Below the pieces are notes generated by a model that was given only the letters and a program-made list of their open reading frames with translations, made no database searches and had not been told where the DNA came from. From contig NWUY0300007300.1 of the NCBI GenBank assembly GCA_004151065.3, forward strand, positions 29,451-64,227: a stretch of DNA of 34,777 nucleotides. The letters run 5' to 3'. The first letter of the stretch is position 1, and each line of letters begins with the position of its first letter. This document shows positions 20,157 to 30,600 of the stretch, one piece after another. Source of the DNA: Larix sibirica (Eukaryota; Streptophyta; Pinopsida; Pinales; Pinaceae). Both the position numbers and the translations under genes were made by a program.

Positions 20157-21096
20157 TATTTAGCATGCCATAGTTATGCTCATGGCTTTGAGTTGTAAGT
20201 GAGCGAGTTCCACCATATTTTGGCCCCCAAAACCTCATTATTTTTCCTTGGGTCCCTTTGTCCCATTCCACCTTTAGATATAGGTTGGCACACTTTATCC
20301 CATCTCACCAGCACCCATTTGGGTTTTTCTGGGCTCCCTCCCCACAAGAAATTTCTTTGAATGGATCTCATTTCTCTAATGACAGCTTTGGGGGCCACTA
20401 GGACCGAAAAACGGTATATTGGCATTACTTGGAGGGCCGACTTGAGGAGGATAAGTATGCTTGCAATATTAAGAGGTATGATGACCAAGTTGGTCAATTT
20501 TTTCCTCATTATGTCCAAAACATCCATCCAGGAAACATTTTTGATGACCCCTTCAACTAAAGGAGCGCCAAGGTATTTGGATGGAAGGGAGCNTCCTGCT
20601 TAATCATAATTACTCTTGTGAGGTACACATCATCTCTTAGATCTGCTGTGAGGATTTTCACATATTTAGCATGCCACAGTTGTTCCAATGGCTCTGAGTT
20701 GTAGGTGACCCACTTCCACCAGATTTTGGCCCCTAAAACCTCTTTATTTTTCCTGGGTCCCTTAGTCCCAATCTGCCTTTAGATTTAGGTTGGCACACTT
20801 TCTCCCAACTCACCAGCGCCCATTTAGGTTTTTCTAGGCTCCCCCCCCCAAGAAATTTCTTTGGATGGATCTCATTTCTCTAATGACCACTTTTGGGGCC
20901 GCTAGGACTGAAAAAATGTATATTGGCATTGCTTGGAGAACCAACTTAAGGAGGATAAGTTTGTTTGCAAGATTAAGAGGTATCATCACCCAGTTAGTCA
21001 AGTTTTTCCTCATTTTGTCTAGAACATCCATCTAGGACACACTTTTAATGACCCCTTTAGCCAAAGGAGCGCCAAGGTATTTGGATGGAAGGGAGC
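20157..21096 (-). repeat. 435-bp duplication within the LINE RT region
   Basis: 20157-20592 and 20663-21096 are homologous copies encoding the same RT C-terminal segment (MDVLD.MRK.LTN, IREMRSIQRNFL, and W.H-type LWHAKY at the end). Roughly five in six bases agree by eye. The N at 20593 lies exactly at the end of the first copy. The copies are too different for a recent duplication, so this may be a join of two separate LINE copies. Confidence 0.75.
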
Positions 21097-22660
21097 TCCC
21101 TTGGAAACCCAGAATTCGTAGGATATTCCTTTGGGAAATATTGGGTGTGTTGAAAAAGAAAACTTGAGACTTCTCTCTATTCATTTCCAAACCTGAGGCC
21201 TTAGAGAAGGTGTTAAGATAGGTTTTAATTTCTCTGGATTCCTGAACTGAAGGATGGCCCATAAGCATAGTGTCATCCACAAATTGTTGGTGCGTTTGTT
21301 TTTCTGCAGTTGGATGGATATTGAGACCTCTTAGTTCTCCACTGGTTAACATCGATTTGATTAGTCTACTAAGGCCCTCTTCCATCATAATGAAGAGGAA
21401 AGGAGAAAGAGGCCCCCCCTGACGAATACCTCTTGTGGGCCTGAAGGTTTTAGTTGGGGATCCGTTGAGCATGATTGAGAAGAAAGCAGAGGAGGTTATG
21501 CTCATAACGCAATCAATCCAATCCCTCTCAAATCCACAGGATTTTAGCATTTACCCCATGAATTTACAACTCAGCTTGTCATAGGATTTGGATATATCTA
21601 GCTTCAGGAGCATTCCCAGAATTTTGGTTACCCGGAGGGAGTGAATGACTTTATGGACGAGGATAACTCCATCCAAAATATGTCTTCCTTCCACAAAACC
21701 AGATTTCTCTGGAGAGATCAAATTGGGAAGAATGGGCTTCAACCTATTGGCCATAACCTTTGCTACGATTTTATAGATCACATTACAAAGAGCAATAGGT
21801 CTAAATTACATGGTGTGTCTGCGCCTTCCGATTTCGGCACTAGGGCCAGGAACGTAGAATTAAAGGCTCTGAGCAATCCTTTGTCTTGACGATAATCCTC
21901 CACAATTTGGCAGACATCTTGCTTGATAATTTCCCAGAAGTGGTGGAAGAAGTTGGTGGTGAATTCATTTGGTCCCGAGGATTTCCCGTCAGCCATTTGT
22001 TGGATAGCCTCCTCAACTTCTGATTAATTCAACTGGTTTCTTCAGGAGGTCATTATGTTCTGTCGTCACTATTGAGGGGATGTAGTGGGTGATCTTGGAT
22101 ATATGTTTAGATCTATTTGCACGATCTTCCTTCATTATAGTTTCAAAATAGTCTGTTAGTTCTTCTTCCATCTCTTCTCTAGTTTCCACATATTTCCCTG
22201 TCTCCTTCTTTATTATGTTTATCCTTGACTTTTGTCTATTCTGAATAACGGATCGATGAAAGAATTTTGTGTTTCTCTCCCCCTCTTGAATCCATTGGTT
22301 CTTTTATTTTTGATTCCAATAGATTTCTTCCTGTTTTTCTCGAACTTGTAGCTCCTCTAGAGCTATTTGTTCCTTCCTTTTCAGTTCTTCACTGAAACCG
22401 TTATTCATACCTTCTCTTTGGATGGATTCTATTTGTTCAGTGATAATTTTTTTGTATTGGAATATGTTCCCAAACTCCTCTCTGTTCCACATGCAAATTC
22501 TTTCTTTCAACTTTTTCTAGAACTGGTACATTCTTGGCCCCCGTGGGGAATCTAATTCTGCCCACCATTTCCAGAATAATGATTTAAATTCCTTGTGTTC
22601 TAGCCAAAATTGTTCAAACCTAAAGGGTTTCCTCCCATTGGCGTTTGTCCTGTCCCAAAA
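20157..22660 (-). pseudogene. LINE ORF2 reverse transcriptase region
   Basis: RT copies element RNA at a nicked target. Conserved blocks appear in order: a coiled connector (22510-22300), a helical linker with NTKFFH, then IALCNVIYKIVAKVMANRLK, SPEKSGFVEGRHILDG, LKLDISKSYDKLS (first catalytic Asp), GIRQGGPLSPFLFIM, FVDDTMLMG (catalytic Asp pair, FADD type) and SKYLGAPL. The FVDD site is intact, but stops at 22304, 21778, 21551 and 21032 and several frame changes around 22030-21850 disable the protein. The C-terminal part appears twice (see the 435-bp duplication). No clear RNase H follows. Confidence 0.88.
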
Positions 22661-23359
22661 AAGGCAGTCCGACCAGTGATCCGAACCAACCGAGGGTAGT
22701 AGAAAGGTGTTCAAATCTTCTCAAGCACTGACCAGATACTCTGAAATAAGGAGTCTATATAATCTGGATGCCATGTGGTGCCCTACCCCACATTTGTTAT
22801 TCCATGTAAACCAGCCATTTCCCATCTCCATGTCTACTAGCTTATTGTTCACGATAAATTCCTTGAAGGCTTCATTGGTTGGTCCCAATATCTGTCTTCC
22901 CCCCTTTTTTTCTTCTAAGGTTGTGATCATGTTAAAATATCCCCCAATGATCCACTGTCTTTCCCCTATCCATTTTGCAGTCCAAGATAAGGATTCTAGA
23001 AATAAATCTTTTTGTGGAAAGATACTTAGGCCATAAACATTCGTAATCATTCCCCTTATTCTGGTTCCATGGATCTTGAATTCTGTAGTTAGTGAGAATC
23101 TCGTGGCCTAGAAGTTTGTTAACCCTACTTCCTCTGGTCGCCACAGGATCGCAAGTCCTCCTGCACTACCCAAAGAATCAATTGGAATTGTCTCACTACG
23201 TCTCCAGACCTTGCTCCCTATCTCCTTCATCGTCTCATCTCCACACTTGGTTTCTTGTAAAAAAACAACAACCGGTTTTACCTTTCGAATCTTGTTCCTC
23301 ATATTTTTTAGTTTATGTGGGTGGTTCACCCCACTGATGCTCCATGTGAAAACCTTCAT
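22661..23359 (-). pseudogene. LINE ORF2 endonuclease domain
   Basis: This apurinic-type endonuclease nicks the target DNA. The frame starts at the Met at 23359 with MKVFTWSISGVNHPHKL, the usual ORF2 start of plant L1 elements. VVVFLQETKC carries the catalytic Glu. WIIGGYFNMITTLEEKKGG is the GDFN motif with the catalytic Asp changed to Tyr. WFTWNN and SVGSDHW (catalytic Asp and His, about 22684-22676) complete the fold. Stops lie at 23108 and 22721, with a frame change near 23100. The mutated GDFN and the stops mean it is inactive. Confidence 0.87.
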
Positions 23360-24711
23360 TGAAAAACTCTATTTACTTCTAAAAAGGCTGCCTTGATGGT
23401 GGGATATTGACTTGATTCGATTAGTCTGGTTCTCGCCTTCGCTATCATTTTCCTGTTTGTCTTTCTTCCCCTCTTCTCACCTTCTTTGGGTTGTTTTCTT
23501 TTATTTCCTTTCTATGGTTCCAAAGCTATTCCCAATTGTGAGATAACTTTAGCTTTGAGGATAGCCAACTGCAATCCGTATGCATGAGACATAACCCTGC
23601 CCTTTTTTCGCACTCTTTCTCTACCTCATTTAGATCTAGTTCTCCTAGATCTATATCCTCCGCTTCTTCTAGTAGATCGTCCTCCATTTCCTCTGGTTGG
23701 TCTTACAGGATTTCCTGCACGATTTTTCCCACCTCTTGATATAACTTTGCATTATTAGATGTTTCTCCCTGGTCCTGGTTCCCTAGATCTTCCAGATCCT
23801 CCACAACGGTTTTTAGGATTTCAAATCTATTTGTCGTCATTTCCTTCTTAGGGTTGGGATGTTTATTTCGCTATTAGTTGTTCATTTTTCTTCCGTGTCT
23901 TCGCCTATTCACCTGTGTAAAACCCTCATCAGACGTTCTCTGTTATTTTTCCTGAGGTACAAGCGGGCTTGCAGGGGCTGGGCTATTATTAAGGCAATCC
24001 CTGCTGAGATGGCCATATTCGTGGCATTTTTGGCACCTGAAAGGGAGATGCTCATAATCAACCGGTTGAACGCAGTCCTCATCCTCCCAAGTCAGGTTGA
24101 TGGCGTCAGGTAGATCTCTTGCCAGATCCATATAAACGTATATCCGAGCAAAAGAAGTGTATCTTCTCTGTTTTGTTTGTTCATAGGCTTTCACGAATTT
24201 TCCTAATGCATTGACAATGTCTTGCAAAATCTCAGGATCCCAGTATTCACAGGGCAGTGAATACAATATGATCCATACTGGTGCAATGTTTAGGTCTTCT
24301 TTTCCCGGATTGAATCATTCTTTCCATGGGAACAACTATAATCCAGCCGAGAAGAAGAAATATGGGCCTCCCTCCAATATTCGATCTCGACCTTCTTGGT
24401 TAAAGAACACAATGGTGAAGAATCCCTTGGCCCCTAAATGCAGGTCATAATGGCCCTTAGGGTTCAAGATCCTTCTCTTTTGGCCAGATCCCAATGAACT
24501 TAGCTACCAATGCTTTCTCCTTCCATTGTTCCACTCTCTCCCATATCTTTTCCGATCGTATCTGAAGCGAAGGGATCACTGTAGATCTAGGCAGGCATCC
24601 ACCTTGTCGTTTCCCCAAACCTTGCTTTACCCTGCCGCATCTGTCCTCCACTTCCCCTCTTGCCATCGTCCCTTCCACTAAATTATTTTCCCATTCTGCT
24701 GCAAGGGTCAC
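23360..24711 (-). pseudogene. LINE ORF1 nucleic-acid-binding protein
   Basis: ORF1 protein binds element RNA. The start at 24711 (MTLAAEWENNLVEG) leads into ALVAKFIGIWP, then after a frame break LGAKGFFTIVFFNQEGRDRI and LEGGPYFFFSAGLYL, the DUF4283 domain of plant LINE ORF1. Then IAPVWIILYSLPCEYWDPE and the CCHC knuckle CQKCHEYGHLSRDC at about 24010-23969, followed by a stop at 23943. The region 23942-23360 has Glu/Asp-rich linker traces but no clean frame and probably includes the ORF1 tail and the ORF1-ORF2 spacer. Confidence 0.83.
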
Positions 24712-24740
24712 CGTCGTGCGAAGAGAGGAGGGGGATTTTC

Positions 24741-25170
24741 AAACACTAATTGACGATGGTCTAGTCAATGGCGTAGAAGGATTTTTCAAACACTATACAT
24801 AAGGAACAACTGATATCTTATGGATTGATTTCCAAGATCCAACAATTGGATTCACTCAATGAGCCAATATGCAACAACTATATACACCTAGAATCATGTA
24901 TAACTGGACATAATTGAAAATAAGCATGCCTTCATCCAAAAACAATTTCCTGTTGAATTAGCATGTGCACGAATAATCTATAGGGAAAAGGCCTAACAAT
25001 GGATGCAATTTCATTTGACCCAAAGGGAATACGACAACATGGACTTGTGTATACTGCACTTTCCCATGTCAGGAACATCAAATCACTTTATCTCACAAGC
25101 AAACAAGAAGATTTTTTTTTCTTGCTCTATGAAAAGGTTGCAATTTAAATAAATAGACTTCAAACATATG
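24741..25170 (+). pseudogene. Helitron-type helicase C-terminal fragment
   Basis: The helicase half of a Helitron Rep-Hel protein unwinds the donor strand during rolling-circle transposition. The plus strand gives DDGLVNGVEGFF, ILWIDFQDPTIG, NMQQLYTPRIMYNW, KQFPVELACARIIYREK, then after a one-base shift LTMDAISFDPKGIRQHGLVY and TALSHVRNIKSLYL. These match helicase motifs V (HRSQGLTMD in the family, degraded here) and VI (YTALSRVR; the Arg is His here). The fragment begins right at the LINE 5' end, so its upstream part (Rep and helicase core) was cut off. An endonuclease domain follows on the same strand. Confidence 0.85.
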
Positions 25171-25239
25171 TGCATTGACAATTTCAATATGGGCTATATT
25201 CAACAAGAAAAGAGAGTTGTTTGCTAATATGCTCACTGA

Positions 25240-25850
25240 ACACACAAAGCTTACCATTGTATATAGAAAATATCATAAATAAATCTGAGCTAATATGTTC
25301 AAATATTCTATGCTTCCAAGAAACCTATGTTGATAAAGTTCCTAAAAATACCACATTGACAAAATAATATAGTTGTCTAACAACACTCATCGTCCATGGC
25401 ATTGTTACTTGCCTAAAAAAAACATAGTAATTAACAACTGAGAAAACTATCTAACAAAAAACATAGACCCAATTGTGACTGAATTCCAAGCTAAGAACAC
25501 TTGTTTCAAACTAATAAATATTTACAATAGGCCAAATGCTCCAGTTGAAACCCTTCTTGCGTTCTTAATTTTGTTTTCTTTCATAGTTTCCAAAGGAACC
25601 GGATTATAGTTACTGGACATTTCAATATTGACATGGTGCAAAACAACACATCTTAAAACAGACAAGAATCATTCATGAAAACATATGGCTTTAAATTGCA
25701 TACAACTAGAGAAACAACATACAATGGTTCTATGCTTGACCATTTTTTGTCAAACTTAGAGGATATATATATTGTCTTTAGCATTTTTGATGACTATTGG
25801 AGTGATCATCATGCAACTTGCCTTTCAATTTTTCTTGCACTATCATAAAC
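25240..25850 (+). pseudogene. Apurinic-type endonuclease domain downstream of helicase
   Basis: The plus strand gives ICSNILCFQETYVDKV at 25290-25340 (catalytic Glu in QET), FKLINIYNRPNAPVETLL near 25505-25560, VTGHFNIDMVQNN at 25609-25650 (GDFN motif with Asp changed to His), MKTYGFKLHTTRETTYNGS, LDHFLSNLEDIYIVFSIFDD and WSDHHATC at 25798-25821 (catalytic SDH). This is the Exo_endo_phos fold. Its arrangement directly after a Helitron-type helicase, same strand and about 100-140 bases apart, matches the Rep-Hel-EN proteins described for Helentron-type elements, known best from animals. It is unlike the LINE endonuclease at 22661-23359 in sequence and strand. Stops and frame changes make it inactive. 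Confidence 0.78.
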
Positions 25851-27027
25851 ATCCTTTTCATCCTTTAAACCCAATACTAGAATCTAAATATGTTTTCCTA
25901 CAAAAAAATATAGATATGAAATAAATGAAAATCTCTTCTCCCTCTTCACTATAGCATTTGGCAAAAGAAATTGCTATGGCACAATATTTATGGCATTATT
26001 ACTATAGGATATGTCTTCATCCTGAATTTAAATCGCTACAATATTGCTATACAATTGCTTGAATGTTTAGGGAAAATTAGCATTGATACCTTTACTTGTG
26101 GAATTAAATGCTTTGATTAGTCTAGAGATGCTTCCAATTTTCAACCATTGTTCTTCCTAGTTGCTCAATCTGTTTCCTCCTAATAAAGGTTCCTAATTTT
26201 CCGTCAGTAATTTCTTATGACCATTTTCATACATTGCTCTTAGATATAATTAGGAATCTTCTTAAAATTTAATTTGATTGGCCCACCTCAATAGAAAACT
26301 AGGTTAAATTTGTATCTATTTTATTGTATTAATCCATCTCACATAACATGAGAATTGCCATATGAATTCTATGCAAATTCTGGAAATCTGCCACTTTGGT
26401 CAAATTACTTATATCTATGTTAAGTGGTTTGATTGTTCTAAACCTCCTTCCAATCTCCAACTAATATTCTTATCAATTGCCGAATCTGTGCCTTACGTAT
26501 GAAGGTTCTAATGTTTCCCTTTGTAATCACTCATGACTAATTTCCTTTCTTTCCTTGGAAACCTTTCACACCAATAAATTATTTTGATCTATATAGATAA
26601 ATAAGACATAACTCTGTAATTTGCTCTTAAGATTGCAAATAAAATAAAATCTATCTCAAAAGTCTAGTTTGCTTATCTTCATCTACCTAGTATAAAACAA
26701 AAATGCTTAAGAGTCTCAACTTTCCAACATAAAAGGAGCAAATGAACAATAAAACATGTTTTCCTTAGGAACCATAACCCTGCATATTTTATGTAAGTAT
26801 ACACAAATGCTACAAATCAGTTACTTTAGTCAAATTGTTTTAAGATTTGAAATGAAAAAAAAAAAAATCTCTAAATTACTATTGAAATTGGGATTGGAAT
26901 TAAACCTGTATCAAATTAAAAGAAACAAATCAATGATCATGCATGTTTAGATTATGAACTATTTCTTAATACTTGTATCTTCATAGAGGCCTAGAAATAA
27001 ATTTAAAGCCATCCCATGAACTTAGCT
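25851..27027. other. AT-rich region with a weak internal repeat, no gene
   Basis: No coding similarity is seen. Two diverged versions of a segment containing CTTCCAATYTYCAACYATT, a CAATCTGT motif and AAAGGTTCTAATTTTCC-like sequence start near 26110 and 26427. A downstream motif of the type CTTTRGTCAAATT recurs at about 26394 and 26824. The repeat is too degenerate to delimit exactly. Confidence 0.35.
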
Positions 27028-29082
27028 CACCTAAAATGCAATTGTAGTTTTGCACATAATTTTTTTTTGGTCCATTTCCTAATTTCTAGCTGCCCCAAAT
27101 CTTTTTCATTTTGTCAAAAAGAGAGGTGGTTAAAATGTTCATAGCAAAATAACATTTAGTATACACGTGGTCTTCCCAATTATAATGCTAGCTAGTAATA
27201 TGATCCATAATGCTTTTACCTATGTGCTTCATGTTTCACGCACTTCGATTATGAATCATGTATAGGATTATGTGCTTTCTTCCTATGTTGTTTGTTTATG
27301 CCATCCAATGAATTAGGTAAAATAATATATTTTCCTCCCCTAGGTAACTTGTGCACATATACATTGTAAAACTCTAGTATTCCTTCCTTATAAAAAGCCT
27401 TCTATACAGTAAACGTATCAATGGAATTGAGAATTGTAGTCTAGAATCTGCATTCATTATAGACATAGTTTTAGATGTGATTGTGTTGTCTTCTTGAAAT
27501 AAAATGCTAGCTGAAACGGTGGTCAAAATATTATTAGTTTTCACTTTTAGTAATAATGCTTACATATGCATTATGAAAAATCTAGTTTTTAAATTTTGTT
27601 TACATTAAGAAAGTTTGTTAAAAAAAAGGTTGTTGCACAAGTTGTGCCAAAAATAACATATTACCATCATTAGGTATTGTATTATGTGATTTTCTCCACA
27701 TGTTGTCTATTTATGCTAGCCCATGAATTAGGTAAAATAATATATTTTATCCCCCAAGTAACTTGTCGACATATTTACTATGAAATTTTAGTATTCCCAT
27801 GCCATAAAAAGCCTTCTACATTGTAAAAGTCTCAATGGGTTTGAGAATTGTAGTCTAGAATCTACATTTGTTATGAAAATAGTTTTAGATGTGCTTGCGC
27901 TGTCTTATTGAAAGAAAACACTAGTTGAATCTGTGTAAAAAGATTAATAGTCTTTATTCTTAGTACTCTTCTTACATGTACATTATCAAAATCTAGTTCT
28001 GAATTCTATTTGCAATACAAAAAGTATGAAAAATTTTTGTTGCACAAGTCGTACAAAAATTTTGTTGCACAAGTCCGATATTATTTCCATGGAAATCACA
28101 AAACCTTAACAAACTGCCAAAATGTTTTCATCTGGCACAAATATCAACAAGATGGAAACCAAAATGGAAAAAACATTCAGTAGTGAAGTAGACAAAAGGT
28201 AAAGAAAAACATTTTTATTTTCGCTTGCATGATGCTAAGCCACTTAGCATTTTGTTGCAACACCTAAAATGTAATTGCAGTTTCCCACATAATTTATTTT
28301 TTTGTCCATTTCTTCATTTCTAGCTTCCTCAAATCTTTTTTCATTTTGTCAAAAAGCAATGTGGTTAAATCGTTCATAACCAAATAACATATAGTAGATG
28401 AGTGCTTTTCCTAATGCTAATGCTAGTAATATAATCCATAATCCTTTTACCTATATGATTTTTTGTTTTCCGCACTTGGATTATGAATCAAGTATTGGAT
28501 TATCTGCTTCTTTTTATATGATGTTTGTTTATGCTAACCCATGAATTATGAAAAATAATATATTTTTCTCCCCCAGGTAACTTGTGCACATATCGAATGC
28601 GAAACTCTAGTATTGATTCGAAATAAAAGGCCTTCTATATTGTAAAAGTCTCAATGGAGTTGAGAATTGAATTTTAGGATTTGCATTCATTATCAACATA
28701 GTTTTAGATGTGATTGTGTTGTCTTCTTGAAATAAAACACTAACACTAGATGAAACCGTGTGAAAAGATTACTAGTCTTTACTCATAGTACTTTGCTTAC
28801 ATATACATGATCAAAATCTAGTTCCTGAATTCTGTTTACAATACGAAAGTCTGTAAAAAAAAGTGGCTGCACAAGTTATGAAAAAATTAAAATATTACCA
28901 ACATATAATTTTCATGGCAATCACACAGATTTTAACAAACTGCCAAAATATCTTCATTTGGAAGAAATATCAACAAGATGGAAAGCAAAATGGAAAAAAT
29001 ATTGAGTAGTGAAGTAGACAAAAGGTGATTTTTTTTTCATTTTCCCTTGCATCATGCTAGGCCATTTAGCATTTTCCTGCAA
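27028..29082. repeat. Tandem array of ~820-bp units
   Basis: Three diverged copies of one unit lie head to tail. The third, 28261-29082, is 822 bp and complete. The first, 27028-27670, matches unit positions 1-644. The second, 27671-28260, matches unit positions 231-822. The full-unit starts share CACCTAAAATG, and the unit ends share GCATTTT..TGCAA. Shared internal motifs include TCATTTTGTCAAAAAG, AGGTAACTTGTGCACATAT and ATAGTTTTAGATGTG. No reading frame is conserved between copies. The array lies between the helicase-endonuclease remnant and the RPA-like fragment. Confidence 0.75.
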
Positions 29083-29182
29083 TAAGACCAGTCCAAGAGT
29101 TTACACAGAAACAAGAGTTTGCTTCATAATTTTTTTTGAATTCAATATTGTTTCTAATATAGGTTTAATCTTTTCTTGATAT

Positions 29183-30600
29183 AGGCTAACAATCTACAAC
29201 TACAATCTTAAACAACCTTTAGTTGAACCATCGACTATAATTCAGCTGTGCTCACCGACATATAACAAGGTTTTTGAAGGAAATTTCATGGAACTATATG
29301 GACCTACCCAAAGTAAGAGCCCAAATTAGCCTACAAAGACCCAATTGGTTCATGCTGATTTAGTGGACAAAGATGGACACATGACAGTAACAATAGACAT
29401 CAACAATCACCTAATTCCTCATTTTGTATATCATTTTTGTCCCAGAACTAGTGTTAGAATCATCGAATTTTCCTTTAAGTAAAAAGGACCTTATCATAGA
29501 GGAGATGCAAAATATTGCATTGTCCTTCTCGACAAAACAAAAGTTGAAAATATTCGACAAGTTTGTATATATAGCATACTTCCACCAAACATCACTATAG
29601 ATGAATTGATGACATCAAGTGCGGCCTATTTAGTTATCTCCATTGTAGCTATCAATATTGGATGTCACCAGAACAACACACAATATGAACTAAGCATCAA
29701 AGACGGAGAAACAACTTATGCCAATGTAGTTGTAAGTATTTTTTCCTCTACAAAATTTATCTAGCTATTGGATTGATTGCGAATATTTTCACCATTGTTG
29801 TTGCTTAAGATTCAAAAAAATCCAATGCTAATTGCTTCTTGGACTTACTCTAATAGTATTTCCAACTTGTTTAAGCTACAAGTCAATGAACATTACAAAT
29901 ATCTAGTAGAGCAAGTACAAGAGCAACTTACATATGCCATTCCACCATTGTATTTGATCAAAAAATTTGTAAGAAATAGTTTGAAAGGAAGCCAGGAAAT
30001 ACACCTATCTGAAACAACAATCATAGATGATTTGAAAAGAAAATATGCTTGAGATTTTATACTCTAAGACTCTGGTAACTAACTGCGTACACTTTACATT
30101 AAAAAATTTCTTTGTCAATTGTTTAATAAACCTTTTTCCTTTTGGATTTCTATTATTGTCTCACCTATTGCTGAGGAAAAAAACATATACAAGTAGTAAA
30201 AACATTTTTCTTGTATGTATATAGAAGGTTTTCTCAAAGAAAAGAACACTTTTGCACCACCATTTGAGCAAATCTACACTAAATGTAACCATCTAATGAG
30301 ATATGATATGCCAAATTGCACATCTTGCAAAGAGGTGACAAAAATTAGATATGAGCACAATGTTGAGTGCATTTTAGAATCATATGAGGGAATAATTGAA
30401 TGTGCCTAAAGTAGTTGAGCACTTCAAGAATGTTGCCCAAAAATTACTACAATCTCTTTTGAAGGATATTCAAAAAACATTTCTTCCATTGTCTTCCATT
30501 TGCGGAAGCTATGTCAGAAATGCCTTTTCATATTGACAGTAGACAACAATATTGTTGAAGTTAGAAAACTATGATAATTGGATCTAGGCTCTGTAAATTT
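29183..30600 (+). pseudogene. RPA70-like single-strand-binding protein fragment with introns
   Basis: RPA70-like proteins bind single-stranded DNA, and plant Helitrons often carry them. Exon-like blocks are visible. The first runs 29185-29731 (HADLVDKDGHMTVTIDINN, RTSVRIIEFSF, GDAKYCIVLLDKTKVENI, YELSIKDGETTYANVV). It ends at a perfect donor GTAAGT (29732) and begins after a pyrimidine-rich tract ending in ATAG. The second starts at 29810 in the same phase (NPMLIASWTYSNS, GSQEIHLSETTIIDDLKRKY), like an OB fold ending in STSS..TI..D...L. The third, from about 30225, has YTKCNHLMRYDMPNCTSC, a partial zinc motif as in RPA70 DNA-binding domain C, then RYEHNVECILESYEGIIEC. Stops occur in the first block and after 30410. 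Similarity is moderate. Confidence 0.5.

Larger units (their letters stand above)
18893..24740 (-). mobile_element. L1-type LINE retrotransposon, decayed, minus strand
   Basis: Reading on the minus strand: ORF1 with a CCHC knuckle (24711-23943), an apurinic-type endonuclease (23359-22660), reverse transcriptase (22660-20160), an unidentified further frame (20124-19255), a 3' noncoding part and a poly(A) tail at 18902-18893. This is the layout of plant L1 elements. The 5' end is placed at about 24740, because plus-strand helicase coding sequence starts immediately beyond it. I looked for a target duplication next to the tail and the 5' end and found none. A 435-bp segment is duplicated inside the RT region, with an N at the break. 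Confidence 0.85.

Noticed and set aside
23092-23337. Plus-strand frames opposite the LINE endonuclease
   Set aside because: The minus strand shows the QETKC endonuclease motif; the plus frames show nothing recognisable.
24733-24795. Repeated GGATTTTCAAACACTA motif (24733 and 24779) as a LINE target duplication
   Set aside because: Both copies are on the same side of the LINE and the second lies within the helicase frame; no copy occurs beside the poly(A) tail.
26756-26950. A 64-codon plus-strand frame in AT-rich DNA
   Set aside because: Short, low-complexity with a Lys run, and without similarity I can recognise.
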